Made by a program: the position numbers and the translations under genes
NCBI RefSeq assembly: GCF_000382045.1
Contig: NZ_KB907450.1
Span: forward strand, 310,001 to 374,000
From: Variovorax atrisoli 110B
GTDB lineage: Bacteria; Pseudomonadota; Gammaproteobacteria; Burkholderiales; Burkholderiaceae_C
Direction of reading: 5' to 3'
DNA length: 64,000 nucleotides
In this document: piece after piece, positions 36,341 through 43,197 of the stretch
Position numbering within the stretch: position 1 is the first letter of the stretch
How the letters are laid out: each line of letters opens with the position of its first letter
The notes under the pieces: generated by a model
Told to the model about the DNA's origin: nothing
Databases searched by the model: none
The model's input: only the letters and a program-made list of their open reading frames with translations

Positions 36341-36727
36341 TCAGTTGCAGTGGAAGGTGTTGCCGGCCCCGCGCGCGCAGAACGATCCGTTCGTCCCTTG
36401 TAGATTGCCGCCCGCGACGAAGTTGTACCGCACGCCGTTCGCGGATCCCCAGCAGCCAGCCTGGTCGCAGTTCACGAACTGGCCGGGCGGCCGGCGCACT
36501 GGGTTGGGTTCGGGTTCTGGTTGGTACTGGGCGCGCGGGGGGAGGGGTGCCGCCGGGCCGTACCCGCACGCGGCCTGCATTTCACGGACGGCACGATCAA
36601 CCATGCCAGCGTCCGGCCGCATTGAGTTGATCGACACCTCGTAGTTGCGCGTAGCACGCGCGCAGTCCTGAGCGTGCACACCACCAGCGGCCAGCACGGC
36701 AAGGATGAATATTGCATTGGCTCGCAT
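36341..36727 (-). CDS. Secreted Cys-containing protein coupled to cI
   Basis: 128 residues with a clear signal peptide (MRANAIFILAVLAAGGVHA, cleaved before QDCARAT). The mature part has about six cysteines (DCARA, AACGYG, NCDQAGCWG, FCARG, FHCN), suggesting disulfides. A proline-rich linker separates a helical front from a back half with WGSANGVRYNFVAGGNLQGT. Its ATG overlaps the cI stop (TGATG), so it is cotranscribed with the repressor in the lysogen and is a candidate lysogenic-conversion or superinfection-exclusion factor (inference). Confidence 0.75.
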   Translation of the reverse strand: MRANAIFILAVLAAGGVHAQDCARATRNYEVSINSMRPDAGMVDRAVREMQAACGYGPAAPLPPRAQYQPEPEPNPVRRPPGQFVNCDQAGCWGSANGVRYNFVAGGNLQGTNGSFCARGAGNTFHCN

Positions 36728-37512
36728 CAGAAGTCCTCGCTTTCCCAGGCCTTGACCACTCGGCCAAAAATCTCGAAATCCATGCCCTTCACGATGTCGA
36801 ACGGGTCGTAATCGGTGTTGGCCGACTTCGCCCGCAAGATCACTCCGTCGATGGTGGGGATGCGCTGTAGACGCTTGACGAACCCCTCTTCGCCAACGCG
36901 GAAGAAGTAGATGCCGTCGATGTCGGCGCGCGTGACGCCTGTGTCGATCAGCAACGGGTCGCCGGGGTTGAACACGCCCTTCATCGAGTCACCGAAGCCG
37001 GTCACGATCGCCAGGTTCTTCGGGCTGGTTATGCGGTGCACGTTCTTCTGGACCCAGTCGGGGCTGACGGTCCAACTGCGAATGACGCCTGGCTGATCTT
37101 GCAGCACGAGTCCGTGGCCCATCTTCCCTCCGGTGTCGAACTGGTTGATGCGAATGGTTCGGTCGGCAGGCGGAGACTCGATGATTTCGGCGTTGCCGTA
37201 GACCGGGAGGCCCTCGCGCGCGACGAGCGCGGACGCAGAGAGCTTGCGAATCTCATCCGCGAGGGAAGGGCTGAAAACCGAGACGTCGACGCCTAGGAGC
37301 GCGGCGAACTTCGACGCGGCCTCAGGGTTGAGCGGGATTTTCCCGTTCAGGTACTGGTTGATAGCGCTTTGGCCGAAGCCCATTTCGCCGGCACACCAGT
37401 CTTGCGAAGCCGGCAGCTTCGCCTGCTTCCGGTCGGCCTGCCACTGCGCGAACAGCTCCTTCAATCGGTTTGCGTCTCCGAGTTGTCGGACGGTTAAGGG
37501 TTTGGCGGGCAT
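36727..37512 (-). CDS. cI: CI-type phage repressor with S24 peptidase domain
   Basis: 261 residues. The N-terminal HTH region is visible as MGFGQSAINQYLNGKIPLNPEAASKFAALLG (about 44-75). A linker leads to a C-terminal LexA/S24 domain with catalytic Ser176 (GDSMKG) and Lys213 (GFVKRLQ). It should keep the prophage silent and self-cleave with RecA help after DNA damage. ATG 37512 is preferred to TTG 37515; neither has a ribosome site, suggesting leaderless or activated translation. It is divergent from cro across three operators and coupled to the secreted-protein gene. Confidence 0.93.
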   Translation of the reverse strand: MPAKPLTVRQLGDANRLKELFAQWQADRKQAKLPASQDWCAGEMGFGQSAINQYLNGKIPLNPEAASKFAALLGVDVSVFSPSLADEIRKLSASALVAREGLPVYGNAEIIESPPADRTIRINQFDTGGKMGHGLVLQDQPGVIRSWTVSPDWVQKNVHRITSPKNLAIVTGFGDSMKGVFNPGDPLLIDTGVTRADIDGIYFFRVGEEGFVKRLQRIPTIDGVILRAKSANTDYDPFDIVKGMDFEIFGRVVKAWESEDF

Positions 37513-37523
37513 CAAGCGAGCCT

Positions 37524-37586
37524 ATTAGTGCGGCTCATGAGAATCAAACAGTCGGGCTGTTGACTTTGACAATCAGTCCGACTAAT
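37524..37586. promoter_or_regulatory. Three-operator switch region (OR-like)
   Basis: Three 15-bp imperfect palindromes: ATTAGTGCGGCTCAT (37524), AACAGTCGGGCTGTT (37547) and ATCAGTCCGACTAAT (37572), 23 and 25 bases apart. They share the pattern A-x-x-AGTC-x-G-x-CT with the two operators at the leftward promoter. Layout and spacing copy the lambda OR. CI and Cro are the obvious binders. Confidence 0.85.
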
Positions 37587-37589
37587 AAT
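37560..37589 (+). promoter_or_regulatory. Rightward early promoter (PR-like) of cro
   Basis: TTGACT, 18-base spacer, AATAAT (or TAATAA at 17). The operator at 37572 fills the spacer and that at 37547 touches the -35. The start of transcription would fall at about 37596, which is the A of the cro ATG, so the cro mRNA may be leaderless. Confidence 0.7.
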
Positions 37590-37595
37590 TCCGAC

Positions 37596-37841
37596 ATGAA
37601 CCCCATCAAAGCAATTCGTGAGCGGTTGGGTCTGACCCAGGCCGCGCTGGCAGCCGAGCTCGGGTGCTCTCAGAGCAACGTCTCGTTCTACGAAAAGGGT
37701 CAGACCGTGCCCCAGCCGATGGCGAAGGCGCTGATCACGACCGCCGCTCGGCTCGGCTTGGCGATCGGCTACGAGCACGTCTACGGCGACGAGGAACTGC
37801 CGCCCGCCCCAGTCCCCGAGCCCGAAGCGAAGGCTGCGTGA
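37596..37841 (+). CDS. cro: Cro-like HTH regulator
   Basis: 81 residues. A classic HTH_3 fold: MNPIKAIRERLGLTQAALAAELGCSQSNVSFYEKGQ-type sequence with the recognition helix SQSNVSFYE, then the tail PPAPVPEPEAKA. Position and orientation opposite cI, over shared operators, indicate the Cro role: repressing cI and early promoters during lytic growth. No Shine-Dalgarno site is present before ATG 37596, in line with a leaderless message. Confidence 0.88.
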   Translation: MNPIKAIRERLGLTQAALAAELGCSQSNVSFYEKGQTVPQPMAKALITTAARLGLAIGYEHVYGDEELPPAPVPEPEAKAA

Positions 37842-37842
37842 C

Positions 37843-38028
37843 ATGCGCAGCACCCAGAAGAAGGGCCCGCGCACGCCGGCGCTGATCCGGCCCAGCGCCG
37901 CAACAAGGCGGCGCACCGAGATCAATGCGCGCGTCAGCGCTGCGTTGGAAGCCGCACGAGCTCTTTCAGCCCAGTCGGAAGCATCCGTTGAAGGATGTCG
38001 TCGCGCTGCTGGAGGTACTGCTCTGTGA
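37843..38028 (+). CDS. Small Arg-rich protein after cro
   Basis: 61 residues starting one base after the cro stop (MRSTQKKGPRTPALIRPSAA), with an Arg-rich stretch ATRRRTEINARV. GAAGG lies upstream. Its last third overlaps the convergent gene at 37934-38251, which codes for a better-composed protein, so the end of this one is doubtful. An antiterminator or CII-like role is possible but unsupported. Confidence 0.45.
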   Translation: MRSTQKKGPRTPALIRPSAATRRRTEINARVSAALEAARALSAQSEASVEGCRRAAGGTAL

Positions 38029-38251
38029 CCGGAAAGCCCAGCGCCACACCGTGCATGCGTTCCGCGGCTTCTTCGATCTCGGGTGCCAGCTTCGCAGCGA
38101 GCTTCGGATTCTTCGCTGCCATCCGGAGGATCCCGATGACGCATACCTGCAGCCCGTGGAACCGCAATTCGCTCATCTCGGCAGCGCGGTTCTGCATCTC
38201 GAGCGTCTTGGCGAACAGCTCCCTGAAGCCGTCGAAGTCCTCTTGGTTCAT
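37934..38251 (-). CDS. Hypothetical phage protein, convergent to cro
   Basis: 105 residues from ATG 38251, with GAGGGG 8 bases upstream (a GTG 3 codons earlier is possible). Well-balanced composition: NQEDFDGFRELFAKTLEMQN, an internal hydrophobic stretch (LQVCVIGILRMAA) and an acidic helix (EIEEAAERM). It sits on the minus strand inside the rightward early region, so it would be transcribed toward cro and antisense to it: possibly a late regulator or lysogeny gene. Confidence 0.6.
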   Translation of the reverse strand: MNQEDFDGFRELFAKTLEMQNRAAEMSELRFHGLQVCVIGILRMAAKNPKLAAKLAPEIEEAAERMHGVALGFPVTEQYLQQRDDILQRMLPTGLKELVRLPTQR

Positions 38252-38333
38252 TTCGTCCACCCCTCGCGGGGTCCGTGTTGTGGTGACCGGACTCTATCCC
38301 GCGAGCGGGTGGGCACCCATCGGAGCCTGACCC

Positions 38334-38426
38334 ATGGCCGCCCACCCCCTCACCGCCTGGTTCGTCCTCGTCGTCCTGCTCGTGTACGTGAGCGGGGCGT
38401 TCGAGGACTACAGCGATTCCGAGTAG
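38334..38426 (+). CDS. Tiny membrane protein, 30 residues
   Basis: MAAHPLTAWFVLVVLLVYVS then an acidic end. GGAG lies 9 bases upstream. A single membrane helix fills most of the protein. Too short for firm support but the hydrophobic pattern and ribosome site are convincing. Confidence 0.45.
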   Translation: MAAHPLTAWFVLVVLLVYVSGAFEDYSDSE

Positions 38427-38501
38427 AGCGGCGTCGTGCACGTGAATCCATTCAGAGGCCTTGCGCGGCCGTCCTTCCGTAAGGCCCTCAAGCGGCCGAC
38501 T

Positions 38502-38551
38502 CCCCCGCAAGGGGGCTGAGCGGATAGGGCGGCCACCTAAGCCCTTTTTTT
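38502..38551 (+). terminator. Possible terminator in the early rightward region (tR1-like)
   Basis: A hairpin CCCCC-GCAA-GGGGG is followed by AGGGC, 10-base loop, GCCCT and a run of seven T at 38545-38551. It lies between cro and the HTH/replication genes, the place of tR1 in lambda. The 5-bp second stem is weak. Confidence 0.5.
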
Positions 38552-38580
38552 CATCAACCAAAGCGATGGGAGTCGTTTTC

Positions 38581-39012
38581 ATGGATCGCAGTTTTTTTCC
38601 TACCGAATGGAAACCACAAGAAACCACTGGAAAGCGCTGGCAAGCCGGCCTCTCCGTGACAGAGCAGGTTCCTCGCCCCGAGGCGGTCGAGCTCGAGTTG
38701 ATCGAGCGTTCGGGCTTCAGCAAGGCGCTCTCCGATGCCGCGATGCAAAGCGGCATGGACAACTACCAGATCGCCGACGCGATCCACATCAGCCACGGCT
38801 ACATGTGCAAGTTCATGCGCGGCGTGGGCGAGCAATGGGCCAAGCGCCTCGTTGCGTTCATGCGCAAGACGAAGAGCTTGGCGCCCCTTGTCTGGCTGGC
38901 CGATCAGATGGGCTGCGACGTTGTGGTGCGACACAAGATGTCCGCGGAGTTGATGGCGGCCTACTCCAAGATCCAGGAGTACGAGCGCGAACACGGGCGG
39001 CTGATCGCCTGA
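38581..39012 (+). CDS. HTH regulator in the CII position
   Basis: 143 residues from ATG 38581 (GGGAG 8 bases upstream; an ATG at 38566 is an alternative). The middle has a DNA-binding-like helix-turn-helix, NYQIADAIHISHGYMCKFMRG, and a long tail (EYEREHGRLIA). Its site just before the replication genes is that of CII-type activators. Whether it activates or represses is unknown. Confidence 0.7.
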   Translation: MDRSFFPTEWKPQETTGKRWQAGLSVTEQVPRPEAVELELIERSGFSKALSDAAMQSGMDNYQIADAIHISHGYMCKFMRGVGEQWAKRLVAFMRKTKSLAPLVWLADQMGCDVVVRHKMSAELMAAYSKIQEYEREHGRLIA

Positions 39013-39022
39013 GGGGAACGCC

Positions 39023-39589
39023 ATGACGAAAGCAGTACGTGCCACCGTCTCGAAGAAGTTGCGGTTCGAGGTCTTCAAGCGCGACGCCTTCACGTGCCAG
39101 TACTGCGGAGCTCACCCTCCCAACGTGCTGCTGCACGTCGACCACATCAATCCTGTCGCCAACGGCGGCAAGAACGACATCGACAACCTGGTCACGTCAT
39201 GTGAACCATGCAACCTTGGCAAGGGCGCCCGGCTTCTGACGGTGGTGCCCGAAACGCTGGCCGCGAAGGCGGCTGCCGTTGCGGAACGCGAAGCGCAGCT
39301 GCTTGGCTACCAGGAAATCCTTGAGGCCAAGCGCGCGCGCATCGAGGACGAACTGTGGCGCGTTGCCGAGGTCGTCGACCCGGGAAGCAGCAAGTTGGGC
39401 ATGTCACGGGATTGGACGGCCAGCATTCGACGGTTCAACGAGCGCCTTGGAGTGCATGCGGTGCTCGACGCGGCTGAGATCGCCAGAGGCCGCTATCCGT
39501 GGGGCGGCAAGCGCACGTTCCTCTACTTCTGTGGGATTTGCTGGAACCTCGTGCGCCAAGCTGACGCTGGGCGAGGAGGGGAACTCTGA
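39023..39589 (+). CDS. HNH endonuclease
   Basis: 188 residues. The HNH core lies near the N-terminus: RDAFTCQYCGAHPP, HVDHINPVANGGKNDIDNL, SCEPCNLGKG, with two CxxC zinc pairs, catalytic His and Asn. The C-terminal 120 residues are helical. Such nucleases in replication operons may nick or process DNA, or be selfish. Ends in an ATGA-type overlap with the replication gene, so it is cotranscribed. Confidence 0.88.
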   Translation: MTKAVRATVSKKLRFEVFKRDAFTCQYCGAHPPNVLLHVDHINPVANGGKNDIDNLVTSCEPCNLGKGARLLTVVPETLAAKAAAVAEREAQLLGYQEILEAKRARIEDELWRVAEVVDPGSSKLGMSRDWTASIRRFNERLGVHAVLDAAEIARGRYPWGGKRTFLYFCGICWNLVRQADAGRGGEL

Positions 39590-40542
39590 TGGCCCGCGCA
39601 CGCAACATCAAGCCGGGGTTCTTCAAGAACGAAGACCTCGCCGAATGCACGCCGTTCGCGCGCCTGTGCTTCGCCGGCCTGTGGACGATGGCGGATCGTG
39701 AGGGACGCCTTGAGGACCGTCCCAAGCGCATCAAGGGCGAGCTGTTCCCCTACGACAGCGTGGAGGTCGAGCCACTGCTTGAGGAACTGGTGCGCTGGGG
39801 GTTCATCCGCCGCTACCAGGTGGGCGGGGAGCGCTTCATCTTCATCCTGAAATTCGTGGAGCACCAGGCGCCTCATGGCACCGAAAAGGACGGAACTATC
39901 CCGGATGAGAACGGTTTCCTCACGATCCACGAACGCGGCAAGAACGGGTACATAACAGGGAATTACCGCCTTGAACCCCATGCCTTAACAGTTAAAGCGA
40001 CCAGTCAAACTTCGAATCAACCAGCTACTGATAACGAGTCCTTAACTGTTAAGCCCCCATCTCCAGATGGGGGGCAAAACACCCTGATTCCTGATTCCGG
40101 ATTCCTGATTCCTGATTCCCCCATCCTGAATCCTGATTCCGAAGAAAAGCGCGCGCCACTGCATTCCGCGGGCGAGGCCTGCAAAGCGATGAAGGCCGTC
40201 GGCCTGCCTGGCGTGAACCCCTCGCATCCCGACCTCGTGCGGCTGCTGGCCGCTGGCGTCACCGCGCAGGAGTTGGCCGACTGCGCCGTCGAGGCCGTGA
40301 GCACCGGCAAGCGCACGCCGTTCGCTTGGGTGCTGGCCACCGTCGAGGGTCGCAGACGCGATGCCGCGCAACGGGGTGCCGTGCCGCCAGCGCAGCAGTC
40401 CGCGCCCACCGAAACGCCCTACGAGCGAAAGGCTCGAGAACGCATGAACGCGTGGGCGCCAGGCGTTGCGAAACGCGCGCCGCAGCAGTCCGAAACCGTC
40501 GAAACGGAGGCCCGCGATGTCTCTCCCCGCGCCCTGGGTTGA
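39589..40542 (+). CDS. Phage replication initiator, O-like
   Basis: 317 residues. The N-terminal part (NIKPGFFKNEDLAECTPFARLCFAGLW, then EEPLLEELVRWGFIRRYQV) is the winged-helix replication module common in phages. The middle (about 140-185) is encoded by repeated CTGATTC units that spell repeats such as LIPDSGFLIPDSP. The C-terminal half ends in a helical section (AGVTAQELADCAVEAVSTGK). It should bind the origin inside its own gene and load host replication factors with the next protein. Confidence 0.85.
   Translation: MARARNIKPGFFKNEDLAECTPFARLCFAGLWTMADREGRLEDRPKRIKGELFPYDSVEVEPLLEELVRWGFIRRYQVGGERFIFILKFVEHQAPHGTEKDGTIPDENGFLTIHERGKNGYITGNYRLEPHALTVKATSQTSNQPATDNESLTVKPPSPDGGQNTLIPDSGFLIPDSPILNPDSEEKRAPLHSAGEACKAMKAVGLPGVNPSHPDLVRLLAAGVTAQELADCAVEAVSTGKRTPFAWVLATVEGRRRDAAQRGAVPPAQQSAPTETPYERKARERMNAWAPGVAKRAPQQSETVETEARDVSPRALG
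39985..40140. other. Probable phage replication origin
   Basis: Within the O-like gene: TTAACAGTTAA (39985-39995) and its inverse TTAACTGTTAA (40042-40052), then a perfect hairpin CCCCCATCT-CC-AGATGGGGG (40054-40073), then six CTGATTC-like units between 40083 and 40140. This AT-tipped, iteron-rich cluster in the initiator gene matches the layout of lambda ori. The local base composition is lower in GC than the surroundings. Confidence 0.65.
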
Positions 40543-41011
40543 AAGGATTTTCGAGCGGCTCATCGTGCGCTACGGCCGCGACTTCATGGCCCGCTACGAA
40601 GGCATTGGCAACACGCCAGTCGAGGGCGCAGATCTCGTCCGAGCAGACTGGGCCCGAGAACTCGACGGCTTCGAGCGGCATCCCGCGCTGCTCGCATGGG
40701 CGCTCGACCACCTCCCGGATCGTCCGCCGACGGCCGGCGAGTTCAAGCGGCTGGCGAAGTCTGGGCCCGACATTCAACCCGACCAGCAACGCCTGGAGGC
40801 ACCGCGCCCGGCGTCCCGTGCCACCCGCGAGCGCCTGATCGCCGCCATCAAGCCCGCCCTGAAGCCGCAGCAGCGCGACCCGCGGCAGTGGGCTCGCGAC
40901 CTCATCGAACGCCACGAGAGCGGGCGCTATCGCTCCACCCCCACAGCCCTGGCCATGGCGCGCGATGCGCTTCGTGAGCCGGCTTTCCTTGCCGAGGAGA
41001 TCACGCCATGA
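40517..41011 (+). CDS. Phage replication protein P-like
   Basis: 164 residues from ATG 40517, with GGAGG 7 bases upstream and overlapping the end of the O-like gene by 26 bases. Sequence MSLPAPWVERIFERLIVRYG, then PADLVRADWARELDGF-like and PPTAGEFKRLA, a pattern of lambda-P-type helicase loaders in betaproteobacterial phages. Its probable job is to deliver host DnaB to the origin. Confidence 0.78.
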   Translation: MSLPAPWVERIFERLIVRYGRDFMARYEGIGNTPVEGADLVRADWARELDGFERHPALLAWALDHLPDRPPTAGEFKRLAKSGPDIQPDQQRLEAPRPASRATRERLIAAIKPALKPQQRDPRQWARDLIERHESGRYRSTPTALAMARDALREPAFLAEEITP

Positions 41012-41235
41012 ACCCCGTTCACATTCGTCGCCCCGAGCCCGAAGAAACGCCACTGTCGCCCTCCGAGCGGCTGGTCGCAATTCGCGAGGGCTTCCATCCC
41101 TACGAGATCGAGCGCTGGCACCCGCAGATCGCGCGCAACTGGTCGCTGCTGTCGGCTCGCACGCACCGGGCGCAGGCGATTGCGGCGCTGCCTGACCATC
41201 TCGCGCCCGCGCGCGCATTTGCGGAGGCAGCATGA
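41008..41235 (+). CDS. Hypothetical small phage protein
   Basis: 75 residues (MNPVHIRRPEPEETPLSPSE start; helical SERLVAIREGFHPYEIERW). Coupled by 4-base overlaps to both neighbours. Function unknown. Confidence 0.65.
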   Translation: MNPVHIRRPEPEETPLSPSERLVAIREGFHPYEIERWHPQIARNWSLLSARTHRAQAIAALPDHLAPARAFAEAA

Positions 41236-41843
41236 GCCACACGAAGGGCACACGCCTCGACGGCATCGCCACGCTTGAAGACCTGCGCCAGCGCTGCGTG
41301 ATCGACGAGGAATCGGGCTGCTGGCACCTTCGCACCGCGCGCGGCCGGGCATTGCCACAGGGCCCGCGGCACGTGATCTGGGTGTTCGGCATCGGCCACA
41401 CCACGGCGACGCGCGCCTCGTGGCTGCTGGCTCACCCGAAGCGCAAGCTGCGCAACGGCTGGGTCTGCTACCGGACCTGCGAAAGCTACGACTGCGTGGC
41501 GCCCAAGCACATCGTGTCGGGCACGCGCAAGGCCTGGGGCGAGCACATGGCGGCATCAGGCAAGGGCGTCACGGCCGCGAAGACAAAGGCCAACCAGACG
41601 GACGCGAAGTCGACCTGGAAGCTCACGCCCGAGCTCAAGCAGTGGCTGCTGGAGAGCCCGCAGAGCGGTATCGAGGTGGCGCACGCGCTGGGCATCGCGC
41701 AGGGCCGCGCCAACGCCATCCGAGCAAAGGAGCGCGCAGCCCTGATCGCGCGGCCGGCGTCCAGCGTCTTCGAGTTCGCCCAGCGTCACACCCCGTTCAA
41801 CCTGGTGCGCGCCTCGGTACGCGCGGAGGGACTTGCAGCATGA
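41232..41843 (+). CDS. HNH-like zinc nuclease with helical tail
   Basis: 203 residues. The front half has the pattern of phage HNH nucleases of the C-W-x-W type: IDEESGCWHLRTARGRALPQ, ATRASWLLAHPKRK, WVCYRTCESYDCVAPKHIVSGTRKAWGEHM. Several Cys pairs and a His in the metal site are visible but the core His of the H-N-H is uncertain, so activity is not certain. The tail contains an HTH-like segment (GIEVAHALGIAQGRANAIRA). Overlaps neighbours by 4 bases. Confidence 0.65.
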   Translation: MSHTKGTRLDGIATLEDLRQRCVIDEESGCWHLRTARGRALPQGPRHVIWVFGIGHTTATRASWLLAHPKRKLRNGWVCYRTCESYDCVAPKHIVSGTRKAWGEHMAASGKGVTAAKTKANQTDAKSTWKLTPELKQWLLESPQSGIEVAHALGIAQGRANAIRAKERAALIARPASSVFEFAQRHTPFNLVRASVRAEGLAA

Positions 41844-42373
41844 TCATCCTCGCCCTCGACCCCGGAACAACGCAGACCGGCTTTGTGCGCTACGACGGCG
41901 CACGAGTTGCAGAAAGCGGAGTGATGCAGAACAGCGACATGCTTCTGTTCCTGCAGAACGATGCACGACTGGAGGCTCAGCACCTTGCAATAGAAATGAT
42001 CGCGAGCTACGGCATGGCCGTGGGCCGCGAGGTCTTCGAGACCTGCCGCTGGATCGGCCGCTTCCAACAGGCTTGGCACTCACCTGATTCCGTGGAGTTC
42101 GTCTACCGCCGAGAGGTGAAGCTGCACCTGTGCGGCACATCGAAGGCCAAGGACGCGAACGTGCGGCAGGCGCTCATCGACCTGTTCCCGGCCACTGGCG
42201 GCGGCAAGACACCGCAGATCGGCACGAAGGGGCAGCCCGGCCCACTGTACGGCGTCTCATCGCATGCATGGCCGGCGCTCGGCGTCGCTATGACGGTCAT
42301 GCATCGCGAGCGGCCGCGCATCGAGCAAATCGCGCAGCCGGTGGTGCAGGGCGAGCTGTTGGGGGTGGCATGA
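41840..42373 (+). CDS. RuvC-like Holliday junction resolvase
   Basis: 177 residues. The fold is RNase-H-like RuvC: MIILALDPGTTQTGFVRYDG with catalytic Asp7, AIEMIASYGMAVGREVFETCRWIGRF (second acidic residue), and the later segment with KDANVRQALIDLFP. GGAGGG precedes ATG 41840. It would resolve branched DNA arising from recombination and replication before packaging. The 4-base overlaps show tight operon packing. Confidence 0.82.
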   Translation: MIILALDPGTTQTGFVRYDGARVAESGVMQNSDMLLFLQNDARLEAQHLAIEMIASYGMAVGREVFETCRWIGRFQQAWHSPDSVEFVYRREVKLHLCGTSKAKDANVRQALIDLFPATGGGKTPQIGTKGQPGPLYGVSSHAWPALGVAMTVMHRERPRIEQIAQPVVQGELLGVA

Positions 42374-42615
42374 AGATCACCCAGCAGCAAGCCGAAGAGT
42401 TCGCCAAGAAGGTCGTGGGCGACTACCTCACCGCCTGCAACCTGCAGGACGCTAGCCAGATCGGCGACGTGCTCATGAAGCTGTGCAGCGTGGCGGGCGT
42501 GATGATGGCCAACGCCGAGGGATCGGAGCAGGCGTTCGACAGGCTGCTCGGCACCGCGCAGTTCGTCCTGAAGAGCATGCCGAAGCAGCCGGCGCACCTT
42601 GGGCCGATCCAATGA
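42370..42615 (+). CDS. Hypothetical small phage protein
   Basis: 81 residues (MKITQQQAEEFAKKVVGDYL start), helical, with LMKLCSVAGVMMANAEGSEQ. Overlaps both neighbours by 4 bases. No domain recognised. Confidence 0.65.
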   Translation: MKITQQQAEEFAKKVVGDYLTACNLQDASQIGDVLMKLCSVAGVMMANAEGSEQAFDRLLGTAQFVLKSMPKQPAHLGPIQ

Positions 42616-42782
42616 CCTGCGCCACCTGCACCCACTGGCGCCTCGAAGGCCAGCTCGCCCAGCACGGCTACGGCCAGTGCCAGCAGCGCCCCATCCAGCA
42701 GCGCGCTGCCATCACCACCAGCGCGCAGAACGTCTGCAGGCTGGGGAAGTTCGTGGCGATCGTGCCGAAGGAGGGCGCTTGA
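42612..42782 (+). CDS. Small Cys-rich protein, 56 residues
   Basis: MTCATCTHWRLEGQLAQHGY with C-x2-C at the start and further Cys (YGQCQQRP, NVCRLG). Probably zinc-binding; similar small proteins occur in many phages of this group. ATGA overlap with the preceding gene and TTGA overlap with the next. Confidence 0.62.
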   Translation: MTCATCTHWRLEGQLAQHGYGQCQQRPIQQRAAITTSAQNVCRLGKFVAIVPKEGA

Positions 42783-42931
42783 CTTTGCTTTGTCGCCCCA
42801 AAGGCCGAGGCAACTGGCGGGTGATCCCCATGCTGCTGCCGGACACGCACGCCGACTTCTTCGCGTTCCGCCCCAACATGACCGTGACCATCGGCAGCCG
42901 CGTGCTGCGCATCGTGGAGGTACGCCCTTGA
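42779..42931 (+). CDS. Small hypothetical protein, 50 residues, TTG start
   Basis: TTG start overlapping the previous stop (TTGA). TLLCRPKGRGNWRVIPMLLP follows, then FRPNMTVTIGSRVLRIVEVRP. A beta-rich small protein. It fills the interval between two real genes exactly, which supports it; the start codon is the only choice in frame. Confidence 0.5.
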   Translation: MTLLCRPKGRGNWRVIPMLLPDTHADFFAFRPNMTVTIGSRVLRIVEVRP

Positions 42932-43197
42932 AGGAAATCGCAACATCTCCTCGTGTCTCCTGGAGCCGGCTCATCATCGATCTGGGCCGACATGGCTACA
43001 CCAGCGGCCAGATTGCGGCGGTCGTAGGCTGCGGAAGCAGCACTGTGCGCGACTGGAAAAACCTCGGTTCGGAGCCGGAGCCGAGCCATGTTGATGGCGA
43101 GCGGCTCATTGCCTTGTGGTGCGCCGTTACCCGCAAGCCGCGAGATGAAGTCCCATTGAACCTGAACGACATCCTTTCGGCCGCCAACTTCAAATAG
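42928..43197 (+). CDS. HTH protein in the Q (late activator) position, TTG start
   Basis: 89 residues. TTG 42928 overlaps the previous stop (TTGA) and GGAGG lies 8 bases upstream. An HTH is visible: GYTSGQIAAVVGCGSSTVRDWKNLG. Being the last gene of the rightward early operon, directly ahead of the late region, it is a candidate late-gene activator or antiterminator (positional inference). The downstream 365-base non-coding stretch and the repeated palindrome may be its target. Confidence 0.65.
   Translation: MKEIATSPRVSWSRLIIDLGRHGYTSGQIAAVVGCGSSTVRDWKNLGSEPEPSHVDGERLIALWCAVTRKPRDEVPLNLNDILSAANFK

Noticed and set aside
37959..37997. nutR-like boxA (GCTCTTTCA) and boxB hairpin (CATCC-GTTGAA-GGATG) after cro
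   Set aside because: No N-like protein and no matching nut site on the leftward side; the pair lies within overlapping genes and could be chance.
40083..40140. Assembly artefact or microsatellite at the CTGATTC repeats
   Set aside because: Reading frame stays open, units vary in sequence, and they sit beside other origin-like elements in an initiator gene.
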